64,000 nt of DNA, taken from the NCBI RefSeq assembly GCF_004125825.1, contig NZ_QQWI01000002.1:248001-312000 (forward strand), given 5' to 3'. This DNA comes from Fusibacter sp. A1 (GTDB lineage: Bacteria > Bacillota > Clostridia > Peptostreptococcales > Acidaminobacteraceae). Positions 9,250 through 18,041 of the stretch are shown one piece after another. The notes below the pieces were generated by a model. That model was not told where the DNA came from, ran no database searches, and was given only the letters and a program-made list of their open reading frames with translations. The position numbers were made by a program, and so were the translations under genes. Within the stretch, counting starts at the first letter, position 1; each line of letters starts with the position of its first letter.

Positions 9250-10017
9250 TTGAAAGTATTCGCTAGCGATCTGGACCAGACGCTGATTTTTTCAAAACGT
9301 TGGATTCCAAATGTCGAAGAGGAACTGAAATGTATAGAGAGGTACGGCGACGGTGGCCGGTCATACATGCTTGAAGAGGCTGAGAGACTTCTATTGAGCA
9401 TTCAAGATGAATTTGAGTTTGTACCTGTCACCACGCGAACACGAGAGCAGTACGACCGGATAGCATTTGAGGTTGAGCCGCAATATGCCATCTGCTGCAA
9501 CGGTGGAGTGGTGCTGATAGATGGAGAACCCGACGAGAAGTGGGACCGGGCAATCGCCAAAAAAATGGAAGGGGTAAGGTCGCTCAGTGAAGTCAAAAAA
9601 ACTGTGGAGAACGCCGTTGATGAGTATGACGGCATCCGCATCAGAACTGTAGAGCAATTATTCCTTTATGTGATCCTAAAAGACAAGAAACTTGCAAAGC
9701 AGGTCGAGATTTGCTTAGCCAAGGTCTTTTCATCAACCAAGTGGTCGATCTACCAGCATGGGAGTAAAGTCTACGTCATGCCTAAGTTTCTTACAAAAGC
9801 ATCCGCCCTTAGCTATTTGCTAGAGAAGTTGGATGCAAAAAAAACGGTGACATCCGGTGACTCAAGGCTAGACTTTGGTATGCGAGAGGTATCCGATTGG
9901 TTTATCACGCCAGGTCATGTGGATTTTTCCGGTGACTACAACTGTGACGGGGAAGGACTTGAAAGCGGACTTGAGACACTAACAGAAGCATATCGCTATT
10001 TATCCAGGAAAAATTAA
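9250..10017 (+). CDS. HAD-superfamily phosphatase of the Ter module
   Basis: The start is TTG 9250, 7 bases after AAAGGAG; the longer frame from 9223 overlaps the upstream gene and lacks a ribosome site. The 255-residue product has HAD motif I FASDLDQTLIF, motif II VPVTTRTREQYD, a cap with a sucrose-phosphatase-like layout (AICCNGGVVLIDGE) and motif III/IV TSGDSRLDFGMR. It belongs to the Ter-associated HAD group and probably dephosphorylates the product of the upstream phosphoribosyltransferase/lyase pair. It is the last gene of the ter operon; a new promoter follows. Confidence 0.87.
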   Translation: MKVFASDLDQTLIFSKRWIPNVEEELKCIERYGDGGRSYMLEEAERLLLSIQDEFEFVPVTTRTREQYDRIAFEVEPQYAICCNGGVVLIDGEPDEKWDRAIAKKMEGVRSLSEVKKTVENAVDEYDGIRIRTVEQLFLYVILKDKKLAKQVEICLAKVFSSTKWSIYQHGSKVYVMPKFLTKASALSYLLEKLDAKKTVTSGDSRLDFGMREVSDWFITPGHVDFSGDYNCDGEGLESGLETLTEAYRYLSRKN

Positions 10018-10038
10018 AGTTTTGTCATTTAACTTTGA

Positions 10039-10067
10039 TTGTAACTTACCTATGGGAACGTTATAAT
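10039..10067 (+). promoter_or_regulatory. Sigma-A promoter for the cation antiporter gene
   Basis: TTGTAA (10039-10044), 17-base spacer, TATAAT (10062-10067), 35 bases before the start codon at 10102. Confidence 0.75.
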
Positions 10068-10101
10068 AACAGAAGACTTACTATGAAAAAGAGAGGTAAT
10101 T

Positions 10102-11055
10102 ATGGATATTTTATTATTGGTGATTGGATTTATATTACTTGTAAAGGGTGCCGATTATTTTGTTGACGGTTCTGCTTCGATTGCAAAGAAGTTTAGAATA
10201 CCTTCGATTGTAATCGGTTTAACACTTGTGGCATTTGGTACAAGCGCTCCTGAACTTGCTGTAAGTATCGATGCGGCACTAGCAAAATCGAATGGTCTTG
10301 TATTTGGTAATGTAATCGGGTCAAATATCGTCAATACGTTATTTGTACTTGGTTTGTCAGCGGCGATCAAGCCGATTAGGGTAACACTTCAAACTGTGTT
10401 TAAAGAAATGCCATTTGTAATTATCGCAACAGTCGCTATGATGCTGATGTCGATGGATCAGTTGATCGACGGTAGTGAGAGTATCATAACAAAAGTGGAC
10501 GGATGGTTGCTGCTTATTTTCTTTGCAATCTATTTCTATTCCATGATTGAAATCATTATTTTAGGCAAAGAGAAACATGAGCTTGAAGAAATTGAGTTGA
10601 TGCCTTTTCCAAAGAGTATCTTACTGACTGTTGGCGGATTGGTTGCAATCGTCTTCGGTGCGGACCTGACGGTAAAGGGTGCAGTTGGAATTGCCGATGC
10701 GCTCGGATTGTCTGAAACACTCATCGGTCTGACTGTGGTTGCCATAGGAACTTCTTTACCTGAACTGATCACTTCTGTTGTGGCGGCTAAAAAGGGTGAA
10801 AATGATATCGCAGTGGGTAACATCGTAGGATCGAACATCTTCAACATTCTTCTTGTACTTGGTGTTTCTGCGACGATCAATCCAATTCAAATCGCAGCTG
10901 AAAACTATATCGACCTGTTCATCTTGCTTGCAGCGATGGTTGTCTCAGTACCGCTGATGTACACAGGCAAGAGACTATCTCGTGGTGAGGGAGTCTTCAT
11001 GGTTTCTGGATATGTGGCATATATGGTTTACTTGGTAGTTCGCACGATCGGCTAA
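10102..11055 (+). CDS. CaCA-family Na+(K+)/Ca2+ antiporter, YrbG-like
   Basis: This 317-residue, very hydrophobic membrane protein has about ten helices in two inverted halves. Each half carries the CaCA alpha repeat: FGTSAPELAVS ... NVIGSNIVNTLFVLG (about residues 45-85) and IGTSLPELITSV ... NIVGSNIFNILLVLG (about 215-255). The E in PEL and the GSN motif are the cation ligands. The length and two alpha repeats fit prokaryotic YrbG-like exchangers, which expel calcium. It lies directly downstream of the calcium-binding TerD operon but has its own promoter and terminator. Confidence 0.95.
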   Translation: MDILLLVIGFILLVKGADYFVDGSASIAKKFRIPSIVIGLTLVAFGTSAPELAVSIDAALAKSNGLVFGNVIGSNIVNTLFVLGLSAAIKPIRVTLQTVFKEMPFVIIATVAMMLMSMDQLIDGSESIITKVDGWLLLIFFAIYFYSMIEIIILGKEKHELEEIELMPFPKSILLTVGGLVAIVFGADLTVKGAVGIADALGLSETLIGLTVVAIGTSLPELITSVVAAKKGENDIAVGNIVGSNIFNILLVLGVSATINPIQIAAENYIDLFILLAAMVVSVPLMYTGKRLSRGEGVFMVSGYVAYMVYLVVRTIG

Positions 11056-11069
11056 TCGTGGTAGTATAG

Positions 11070-11107
11070 ACGTCATTTGGGGTATTAAGTCCTAAATGGC
11101 GTTTATT
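11070..11107 (+). terminator. Rho-independent terminator after the antiporter gene
   Basis: A 12-bp stem with G-U pairs, ACGTCATTTGGG / CCTAAATGGCGT, is followed by TTATTTG. The T-tract is short. Confidence 0.6.
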
Positions 11108-11126
11108 TGATTGAGGGGATGAAACG

Positions 11127-12053
11127 ATGAAAAAAATAATTTTAGATGTAGACACAGGTGTCGATGACGCAGTGGGAATTATGGTCGCTGTGGGTGATAA
11201 GAATCTTGAGCTGATGGCAGTAACGACCGTTGCGGGGAATGTCTCGTTGGAGACTGCTTATATCAATTCATATAGGGTGCTTGACATGTTGGGCAAAAAC
11301 CCGAGGCAGCTTGTGTTCGCAGGATGTCAAGAGAATGTTCTAGAAAGAGATGTACGCGCCCATGAAGTACATGGTATCGACGGTCTTAATGGAATGCTAC
11401 GCGACAAGCGCTATGAGCTTTGTGATGTACACGGTGTACTAAAGATCATAGAACTGATCAGAGCAAATCCAAATAGGATTACCTTTGTGGGAACAGCCCC
11501 AATCACCAATTTGGCACTCGCGATAAAACTTGCCCCGGATATCGTTACAAAACTACAAGAGGTCATACTCATGTCGGGTGCCTATACCGTACCTGGAAAT
11601 GTGACTCCGGTTGCTGAATTCAATGCTTACGGCGACCCTGTCGCCTTACAGATTGTACTCGATGCGGGATTCAAAAAGCTCAAATTGATCGGTCTGGATG
11701 TCACGAAAAAGACTCTGATGAGCGCGAATCGCATCATGACGATCGAAGATGAAAAAACAGCCAGTTTTGTGATGGCGCTTACTGAGTCTTATCGAAAACT
11801 ATATTGGGATCTGGACCGTCTGGACGGTTGCGCGATGCATGACCCGCTTGCGGTGACCATGGTCAATCACAGTGATTTCTGTGTCTTTAGAGAAGCTTTT
11901 GTGCAAGTGGTGATCAATGACGGCATCACACATGGGCAGACCGTCTGCGATTTCAAAAAACAACCGAATGCGCTTGTCGCAGTCGAAGTGGACAGCGATA
12001 AGGCACTTGAATATATGATTCGGTCGCTTGATCGTGTGAAATGCCATGAGTAG
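11127..12053 (+). CDS. Inosine/uridine-preferring nucleoside hydrolase
   Basis: This 308-residue protein has the calcium-binding DVDTGVDDAVG motif (residues 6-16), the VTTVAGNVSLETA segment, EVHGIDGL, and the ILMSGAYTVPGNVTPVAEFNAYGDPVA region typical of IunH/RihB-type hydrolases. It hydrolyses ribonucleosides to ribose and base, and so fits with hpt (base salvage) and deoC further along. The start ATG follows a GAGGGGATG-type site. It is followed by a hairpin shared with the convergent HD-GYP gene. Confidence 0.94.
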   Translation: MKKIILDVDTGVDDAVGIMVAVGDKNLELMAVTTVAGNVSLETAYINSYRVLDMLGKNPRQLVFAGCQENVLERDVRAHEVHGIDGLNGMLRDKRYELCDVHGVLKIIELIRANPNRITFVGTAPITNLALAIKLAPDIVTKLQEVILMSGAYTVPGNVTPVAEFNAYGDPVALQIVLDAGFKKLKLIGLDVTKKTLMSANRIMTIEDEKTASFVMALTESYRKLYWDLDRLDGCAMHDPLAVTMVNHSDFCVFREAFVQVVINDGITHGQTVCDFKKQPNALVAVEVDSDKALEYMIRSLDRVKCHE

Positions 12054-12077
12054 GTGATGGATAGTCAGTTGTGGCAA

Positions 12078-12128
12078 TAAAAAAGCGCCCTACTAGTGGC
12101 AGCAGAGGCTGTAACCACTAGGGGCGCT
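12078..12128 (-). terminator. Terminator for the leftward HD-GYP gene
   Basis: The stem AGCGCCC-TA-CTAGTGG / CCACTAG-GGGCGCT spans 12084-12128. On the minus strand it is followed by TTTTTTATTG (12078-12083 side), so it terminates the leftward gene. It lacks a T-run in the rightward direction. Confidence 0.75.
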
Positions 12129-12146
12129 CAAGTGGTCGTAAAACCA

Positions 12147-13256
12147 CTACTCATCGATATGATAAACAACATGTTCAATCACAACACTTAACTCTGATTT
12201 TAGGTCGATTGTCAGTGGATGATCGGGATTCGCACTTTTCAGAATTTCGACCACAGGTCTTAGGGGAATGTCCCTGTTACTTGCGATGATTTCTCCGATA
12301 TCTCCATTTGAAAGCTTTACATAGGTACCCACCGGGTAGGCAAGCACGCGTTTGGCGAATACGTTGACAAGCGAGAAGTCGAAAAGCTTTCCTGCATCGC
12401 CCATGATTTTCTCAAGTGCTTCGTTGGGGTGATAAGCAGGTCTGAAGGGCCGATCGCTTGTTAATGCGTCATAGGTATCCGCTATGGCGATTATTTTTGC
12501 CAGCATATTAATCTCGTCGCCTTTAAGTCCATTGGGGTAGCCAGATCCATCAATTCTCTCGTGATGCTGCAAGATAAGATTTCTGGTGTTCACAGGAATA
12601 TCACTGTAGTTTCTGACAAAGTCAAATCCTTTGCGAACATGGGTCTCAATGGTATGGCGCTCCTGATTGTCTATTTCACCCTTTTTTTGTAGGGGGGTCT
12701 GATCGATGAGATTATTGCCGACATCCATCAACAGGGCTGCGACAATCAATCTTCTCAAATCATTTTCATTCAGATGGATTTCAAGTCCGATGAGTAAACT
12801 TAGAACTGCCGTATTAACGGCGTGCTCATAGAGGTAGTTATCCATTTTTTTTATGTCGACCATTTCAACAAGCGCGTTCTTGTTCGAAAAAACCTCAGTC
12901 AGGATATCTTCAACCATTTTATTGAGATTTGTGATATGTACATTTTCTTTAAACATACTCACTTTGCCTGATTTGATATTTCGTTCTGTTTCTTCAGAAA
13001 CAAACTCGTCATAGACGCTTTTCACCTTGTTGATTGCCTCATAACGGAGCTGAGGACTGATGATATCTGTAAGTGTCTCGATATCGTCTTTGTGATCGGT
13101 TATGTAAATCGATAGGATTTGCTGTGATTCGATTTTTTTAATCAATCGCTCGGTTAGCGTGATACCGGCCTTAAGCAGAATCCTGCCTTGGTCATCGTAG
13201 ATTGCTTGCGCGATTATCTCTCCAGTTTTAGCGTTTGTTAAAGGTATACGTCTCAT
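12147..13256 (-). CDS. HD-GYP domain protein with an altered HD motif
   Basis: This 369-residue cytoplasmic protein has an N-terminal region (about 1-125) resembling the DUF3391-like leader of HD-GYP proteins and an HD-GYP domain at about 140-310. HEHAVNTAVLS, ETHVRKGF, LILQHHERIDGSGYPNGL and IAIADTYDALTSDRPFR are kept. The usual HDIGK metal-ligand motif reads LLMDVGNN, so the His is replaced by Met and the Lys by Asn. HD-GYP proteins normally hydrolyse cyclic di-GMP to pGpG or GMP; this copy may be weak or serve as a binding protein. It is transcribed from a divergent region shared with the M24 peptidase. Confidence 0.88.
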   Translation of the reverse strand: MRRIPLTNAKTGEIIAQAIYDDQGRILLKAGITLTERLIKKIESQQILSIYITDHKDDIETLTDIISPQLRYEAINKVKSVYDEFVSEETERNIKSGKVSMFKENVHITNLNKMVEDILTEVFSNKNALVEMVDIKKMDNYLYEHAVNTAVLSLLIGLEIHLNENDLRRLIVAALLMDVGNNLIDQTPLQKKGEIDNQERHTIETHVRKGFDFVRNYSDIPVNTRNLILQHHERIDGSGYPNGLKGDEINMLAKIIAIADTYDALTSDRPFRPAYHPNEALEKIMGDAGKLFDFSLVNVFAKRVLAYPVGTYVKLSNGDIGEIIASNRDIPLRPVVEILKSANPDHPLTIDLKSELSVVIEHVVYHIDE

Positions 13257-13279
13257 AATTACTCCAATATTTTTATGAA

Positions 13280-13304
13280 TATGCTATTATATTATAGTAG
13301 CATA
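13280..13304. promoter_or_regulatory. Near-perfect palindrome between divergent genes
   Basis: TATGCTA (13280-13286) and TAGCATA (13298-13304) flank an AT-rich core (TTATATTATAG). It lies just upstream of the leftward HD-GYP gene and overlaps a likely -10 region for one or both directions. It could be a regulator operator; no regulator is encoded adjacent. Confidence 0.4.
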
Positions 13305-13380
13305 AAAGTTGTGATGTGAAAACAAGATGCGGGCGAATAGGTCTGCAGAGAGGTCTGATTTTTAAAAAGGAGAAATCAAT

Positions 13381-14460
13381 TTGAATAGCAGAATAATGAA
13401 AGTCATCGAAAACATGAAAAAAAATGATTTGTCTTCGCTTATCATCTCTTCACCGGATGCCATTTTTTATCTGACCGGAGAGACGATTCATCCAGGTGAA
13501 CGGCTGATGACACTTGTTGTGACAATAAGCAAAAAAATAACGCTGGTACTTCCTACGATGTTTGAAGTATCTCAAACGCCTTTTGAAGTGAAGTATTTTA
13601 GCGACGATGAGAAACCGCTCGAGTGGGTGGCTGAACTTATCGACACTAGCGGATCAGTAGGAATCGATAAGGATTGGCCGGCTCGATTTTTACTGGGGCT
13701 GATGGAACTTTGTCCAGATGTGTCCTTTGTAAACGGTTCAGCTGCCGTCGACAAGGCAAGGCTGAACAAGGATAGCGAGGAAGTTGTCTTGATGAAGGAG
13801 GCGTCGCTTCTTAATGACCGCGCCATGGAGAAGGTGAGAACCTTGCTAGAATCGGGCAACTTGACTGAAGTAGAACTTAAAAGACGTATTCCTGAAATAT
13901 TCTCATCTGTTGGAGCCGGTGGAAATTCATTCGAACCGATCGTTTGCTTCGGAAAAGGAGCAGCCGAACCACATCATCATTCAGATGAAACCGAACTTCA
14001 GCAAGGTTCGATCATTATCGATATGGGCTGCGTATACAAGGGCTATTGCTCGGATATGACTAGAAGCTTTTATTACGGCGAGGTAAGCGACAAATATGCG
14101 AAGGCTTATGAGGCTGTGCTAGCTGGAAATGAAGCGGCTCTTTCGCTGGTTAAGCCCGGTGTCAGACTATCAGCCATCGACCATGCGGCAAGAAGCGTGA
14201 TAGAAAAAGCTGGCTTTGGAGAGTACTTTGTCCATAGGACCGGTCATGGAATTGGTATTGAAGTTCATGAGTTTCCTGATGTGAGCGCATCTAGCGATGC
14301 GGTGTGTGAGCCAGGTATGATTTTTTCAGTCGAACCGGGAGTGTACATAAAAAATGAATTCGGTATTCGCATAGAGGATCTTGTGTTAGTCACAGAAGAC
14401 GGTCATGAGGTACTTAACAGGTATCCAAAGGACTTATCGATCATACATCCTAAAGGATAG
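13381..14460 (+). CDS. Xaa-Pro aminopeptidase/dipeptidase, M24 family
   Basis: This 359-residue protein starts at TTG behind AAGGAG. The N-terminal creatinase-like domain (1-130) precedes a pita-bread M24 domain. Metal ligands are visible: IIDMGCVYKGYCSDMTR (two Asp), RTGHGIGIEVHEFP (His), MIFSVEPGVYI (Glu) and IRIEDLVLV (Glu). This set fits a dinuclear metal prolidase or X-Pro aminopeptidase such as YpdF/PepQ. It acts in the cytoplasm on proline-containing peptides. Confidence 0.94.
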   Translation: MNSRIMKVIENMKKNDLSSLIISSPDAIFYLTGETIHPGERLMTLVVTISKKITLVLPTMFEVSQTPFEVKYFSDDEKPLEWVAELIDTSGSVGIDKDWPARFLLGLMELCPDVSFVNGSAAVDKARLNKDSEEVVLMKEASLLNDRAMEKVRTLLESGNLTEVELKRRIPEIFSSVGAGGNSFEPIVCFGKGAAEPHHHSDETELQQGSIIIDMGCVYKGYCSDMTRSFYYGEVSDKYAKAYEAVLAGNEAALSLVKPGVRLSAIDHAARSVIEKAGFGEYFVHRTGHGIGIEVHEFPDVSASSDAVCEPGMIFSVEPGVYIKNEFGIRIEDLVLVTEDGHEVLNRYPKDLSIIHPKG

Positions 14461-14502
14461 AAAAAAGACACGTCCACCGATTTACTCGGACGTGTCTTTT
14501 TT
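14461..14502. terminator. Bidirectional terminator between convergent genes
   Basis: The 9-bp stem GACACGTCC / GGACGTGTC is flanked by AAAAAA on the left and TTTTTT on the right, so it works in both directions. The stop codon of the leftward HD-GYP gene lies in its loop. Confidence 0.9.
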
Positions 14503-15765
14503 GCTGAACTGAAGAAAGTTAGAAATGGAGATGTTCTCTTCAAACTGTTCGAAATCATTATATGCAAGACGCTGATAGCTCAAATTTTCTTCTTTCAACT
14601 CTTTGAAGTGCCTAATTGAAAGATCGACATATCGATTATCGATGTATCCCTGCACCACCATATCGATCAGGATATCGATGATCTTCTCCTCGGTCAGGTG
14701 GGTCCTGTAAGGCCTTTCTTCAGTGAGTGCGGTAAAGAGGTCTGCAACAGCCACAAGACGTGCATAGTCGATCAGCTGGTTTTCTTTTAGATGGTAGGGG
14801 TAGCCCGATCCGTCAAGCCGTTCATGATGAAAGGAAGCGATCTTGGCAATCAAATCAAACCCATCCACATTTTTGAGTATTTCATAAGTGTAGAAGGTAT
14901 GGGCCTTGATAAGGCTGTATTCATCTACTGTCAGTTTTCCCGGCTTATCAAGTATTTCTTTGCCGACTGCTACTTTACCGATATCATGGAAGTAGCCCGA
15001 TACTTCGATGAGCTCCTGTTCTTCAAGTGGAACACCCGCCAGTTCAGCAAGCTTTCGAGCTACCTTGGATACCCCGATCGAATGAGCTGCCGTGAAGCGG
15101 CTTCTGTAATCGATGGCCGAGATGAATAACTTGCCGATATGAAAAAGTTCATCGATGCTATGGATCCTATAATCGTGCTTTAGTGACCTTTTAACGTGTT
15201 CTTTCGTGCGGTCGTAATCCATGTTCAGCCAGAAGGCCTCGATTTTGCTCACATCCCTAAAGATATTGACCAAAATCGGTGCGAATCTGCTTCCGCTGTC
15301 GGCAACGATTCTGTCCGTGATTTTCTTGCGCTGGAGCAGGAGCGGTCGTTTTGAATCGATCAGCACTGCGATCCGATCGTCAAGAAATAGAATTTGGGAA
15401 AGCAGAGGCGCCTTGTTGACACCGTTGTTAAAGGGGGTATGGTGGTGCAATACGATTTCTGCGATATCGTTAAAGCTCGGATACATGTTGATCAGCAGAT
15501 AGCCGGTGCGCGCATGTTTTTCTGTATCTTCAAACTCGTAATAGGTAAGATTCAATTTATCTTCTGACTTGAAAATGCCGATATCATGTAATAGGGCGGA
15601 CAGAATCAAGGTATTGATGTCTTTGGGATTTAGAGCGAGCCTCTCTGCGAGCATAAATGAAATATAGGCGACGGTCATATGGTGGTGGTAAAGCCTCTTA
15701 TCCAATAAATCCAGCGCTTCTGAAAACGCGAAAACCAAATCATTGCGCGATATGTTTAACTTCAT
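14482..15765 (-). CDS. Tandem HD plus HD-GYP phosphodiesterase
   Basis: This 427-residue protein starts at ATG with AGGAGGAATTC upstream. Residues about 20-150 form a plain HD domain (HHHMTVAYIS, ALLHDIGIFKSED, VLHHHTPF). Residues about 215-385 form a complete HD-GYP domain: AAHSIGVSKVA, GYFHDIGKVAVG, IKAHTFYTYEIL, ASFHHERLDGSGYPYHL, VAVADLFTALTEERPYR. All expected metal ligands are present, so cyclic di-GMP hydrolysis is likely. This architecture is common in Clostridia. It is convergent with the M24 peptidase gene. Confidence 0.92.
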   Translation of the reverse strand: MKLNISRNDLVFAFSEALDLLDKRLYHHHMTVAYISFMLAERLALNPKDINTLILSALLHDIGIFKSEDKLNLTYYEFEDTEKHARTGYLLINMYPSFNDIAEIVLHHHTPFNNGVNKAPLLSQILFLDDRIAVLIDSKRPLLLQRKKITDRIVADSGSRFAPILVNIFRDVSKIEAFWLNMDYDRTKEHVKRSLKHDYRIHSIDELFHIGKLFISAIDYRSRFTAAHSIGVSKVARKLAELAGVPLEEQELIEVSGYFHDIGKVAVGKEILDKPGKLTVDEYSLIKAHTFYTYEILKNVDGFDLIAKIASFHHERLDGSGYPYHLKENQLIDYARLVAVADLFTALTEERPYRTHLTEEKIIDILIDMVVQGYIDNRYVDLSIRHFKELKEENLSYQRLAYNDFEQFEENISISNFLQFSKKDTSE

Positions 15766-15957
15766 GAATTCCTCCTTTGCTTACGACATATTCATATCCA
15801 AATTCACATGAATCATGCACTTTTACATAATATATTGCTAATTGGAAAAATAATTTACAAAAAAAGTTTATTCGGTTATCTAAATGGGAATTAACTAGGT
15901 GAATGTTTACTTCTGGAATAATGTGGTTTTTTGAAACCTGCTAGTTGGTGGTGCGAG

Positions 15958-17937
15958 ATGGACGAGAGAATACGAAAACAACTTATTTCTCAGTTGAACG
16001 AACTGGAGAATACTCTGAAAACATGCGGTAATACGGATGTTATTAAGGCGTGCGGTAGGTTGATCGAGGTGATCAACGACCAGGACGAATCCAATCTGAG
16101 CGGCGAGCTGACATCAAGCTTTATCTATGATGTGTTACACAATGCCAATGTGGTTGTGTTTGAATGGACCCTGACACCGGATTCACCGACAAAATATGTC
16201 ACTGAGAACATCAGCCAATTCGGCTATATGCCCGAGGATTTCTATACAGGAAAATTCAAAGACTACTGGGAGTTCATCCACCCTGAAGATCGTGGGATTG
16301 CCAAAAGCAATGTGGATACCGCCCGTCAGCTTGGTTTAAACGAGTTTAGACATATCTATCGGATAAAAACCTCAAGCGGTCAGTCCAGATGGGTAGAGGA
16401 ACGGCTTGTGATTGAAAGAGATTCTTATGGAAACCTCTTGGCCGAAAAAGGAGTTCTCTTTGATATAACTGAGCGTAAGCTGCTTGAACTTAAACTGGAA
16501 CAAAGCAAGATCCGTTACCAGCGACTATACGAAAATGCTGGTGTCATGATGTTCACCTTCGATAAAAACGGCAGCATCGTATCCGCCAATCGAAAATGTG
16601 TCGAGATTCTTGGCGAGAGTAGGGCGCGATTGCTTAATCGAAAGATTTCGAGCTTGTTGTCGCCCGCTCAGCAAAAGAGAAATCAGGCCATCGATATGCT
16701 TGATTTCGCTCAGCGTAACTTAGACAAAGAGTTTGAACTGGATGTGATCCATGCCAGCGGAAAACTGCTGACCTTGAATATCAAACTCAATCCGATTCTA
16801 CACGAAGGAGAAATAGTGGAGTTCGAGGGTATCGGACACGATATCACACAAAAGAAAGTCAAAGAGAGGCAACTGACCTATTTGACCTACCACGACAAAC
16901 TGACAGGTCTTTTCAACAGGGCCTACTTTGACGAGAAACTTGGCCAGTTAAACCGTGCCGGCGCATATCCTTTTTCGATCATTGTCGGAGATATGAACGG
17001 GCTTAAGGATGTTAACGATCTATTAGGACATGATTCAGGAGATCAGCTGCTGATTGACATGGCTAAAATTTTAAAAAACGCATGTAGAGAGACCGACATC
17101 ATCGCAAGATATGGGGGCGATGAGTTTCTTGTTCTAATTCCCCATGGAGATGAAGTTGTAGCGGATCGGATTATAAAAAGCATAGAATCACAAACGAAGG
17201 ATTCTCAGAAGTCCATGCTGAAGCCGTCGATAGCCCTTGGAGCAGCTACGATACATGATGAAAGCTTAAGCGTCGAGCAATTGATTCAACTTGCAGATGA
17301 TGCCATGTATGCTCAAAAAGCCTGCTGCCTGCAATCCTCCAGGTCAAAGCTGAATGAAAATCTGAGTGTCGCTATCGACAAATTGCCAAAAAGCTCAAGA
17401 GAAAAATCTGAACGCTTGAGAAAACTCGCATACCCTCTTGGAATTTCTTTAGGAATGGACCCTATCTTACTAGAACGGCTCAACCTGGCTGTGACGCTCC
17501 ACGACCTCGGTCAAATAGGTCTTCCGCATTCAATATTGGTCAAGAAGGGTAAGTTCGAAGAGTCCGAATATGAGCTGATGAAAAAGCACACCGAAATAGG
17601 CTACCGGATACTTTCGAAATATCATGTCGACGACCATCTTTTGAATACCGTCAGATACCATCATGAATGGTATGACGGGTCTGGTTATCCTGTGGGTCTC
17701 AAGGGGGAACAGATTCCCCTTTGCGCACGTATCATTGCGGTTTTAGAAGCATACGACGCAATGATCAGGTCTAGAAGTTATCGCAAGAAAAGAAGCCCAA
17801 AAGAAGCGGTTGAAGAACTGCTTAGGCATGCGGGAACACAATTTGACAAGTGTGTGGTAAAATCCCTGGAGCAGATGGTTATTGGCGGTATTAAACTGGA
17901 AGAAGGGCAAGGTAACAAAATTATTCAGCGTATCTGA
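15958..17937 (+). CDS. PAS-PAS-GGDEF-HD-GYP cyclic di-GMP turnover protein
   Basis: I use ATG 15958 (659 residues); a TTG at 15931 in the same frame is an alternative, and neither has a strong ribosome site. The domains are a PAS at about 55-180 with a PAC tail (GVLFDITERK), a second PAS at about 185-300 (IGHDITQKK), a GGDEF domain with intact GGDEF near residue 387 and an inhibitory RxxD site (RETD) five residues upstream, and an HD-GYP domain (HDLGQIG, KKHTEIGYRIL, VRYHHEWYDGSGYP). Both catalytic domains look intact, so it may make and degrade cyclic di-GMP depending on PAS input. No transmembrane segment is evident, so sensing is probably cytoplasmic. Confidence 0.92.
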   Translation: MDERIRKQLISQLNELENTLKTCGNTDVIKACGRLIEVINDQDESNLSGELTSSFIYDVLHNANVVVFEWTLTPDSPTKYVTENISQFGYMPEDFYTGKFKDYWEFIHPEDRGIAKSNVDTARQLGLNEFRHIYRIKTSSGQSRWVEERLVIERDSYGNLLAEKGVLFDITERKLLELKLEQSKIRYQRLYENAGVMMFTFDKNGSIVSANRKCVEILGESRARLLNRKISSLLSPAQQKRNQAIDMLDFAQRNLDKEFELDVIHASGKLLTLNIKLNPILHEGEIVEFEGIGHDITQKKVKERQLTYLTYHDKLTGLFNRAYFDEKLGQLNRAGAYPFSIIVGDMNGLKDVNDLLGHDSGDQLLIDMAKILKNACRETDIIARYGGDEFLVLIPHGDEVVADRIIKSIESQTKDSQKSMLKPSIALGAATIHDESLSVEQLIQLADDAMYAQKACCLQSSRSKLNENLSVAIDKLPKSSREKSERLRKLAYPLGISLGMDPILLERLNLAVTLHDLGQIGLPHSILVKKGKFEESEYELMKKHTEIGYRILSKYHVDDHLLNTVRYHHEWYDGSGYPVGLKGEQIPLCARIIAVLEAYDAMIRSRSYRKKRSPKEAVEELLRHAGTQFDKCVVKSLEQMVIGGIKLEEGQGNKIIQRI

Positions 17938-17949
17938 CAAAAGGCCGTG

Positions 17950-17974
17950 AAAAGACTGCTTTTACAGTCTTTTT
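17950..17974 (+). terminator. Terminator after the GGDEF/HD-GYP gene
   Basis: AAAAGACTG / CAGTCTTTT stem with a CTTTTA loop, continuing into a T-run. Confidence 0.85.
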
Positions 17975-18041
17975 GTGTTAGCCTATAACATACGTGTTAA
18001 AAATAAAATGTAATCGAACTGCAAAATTGGAGAGGTGACTA

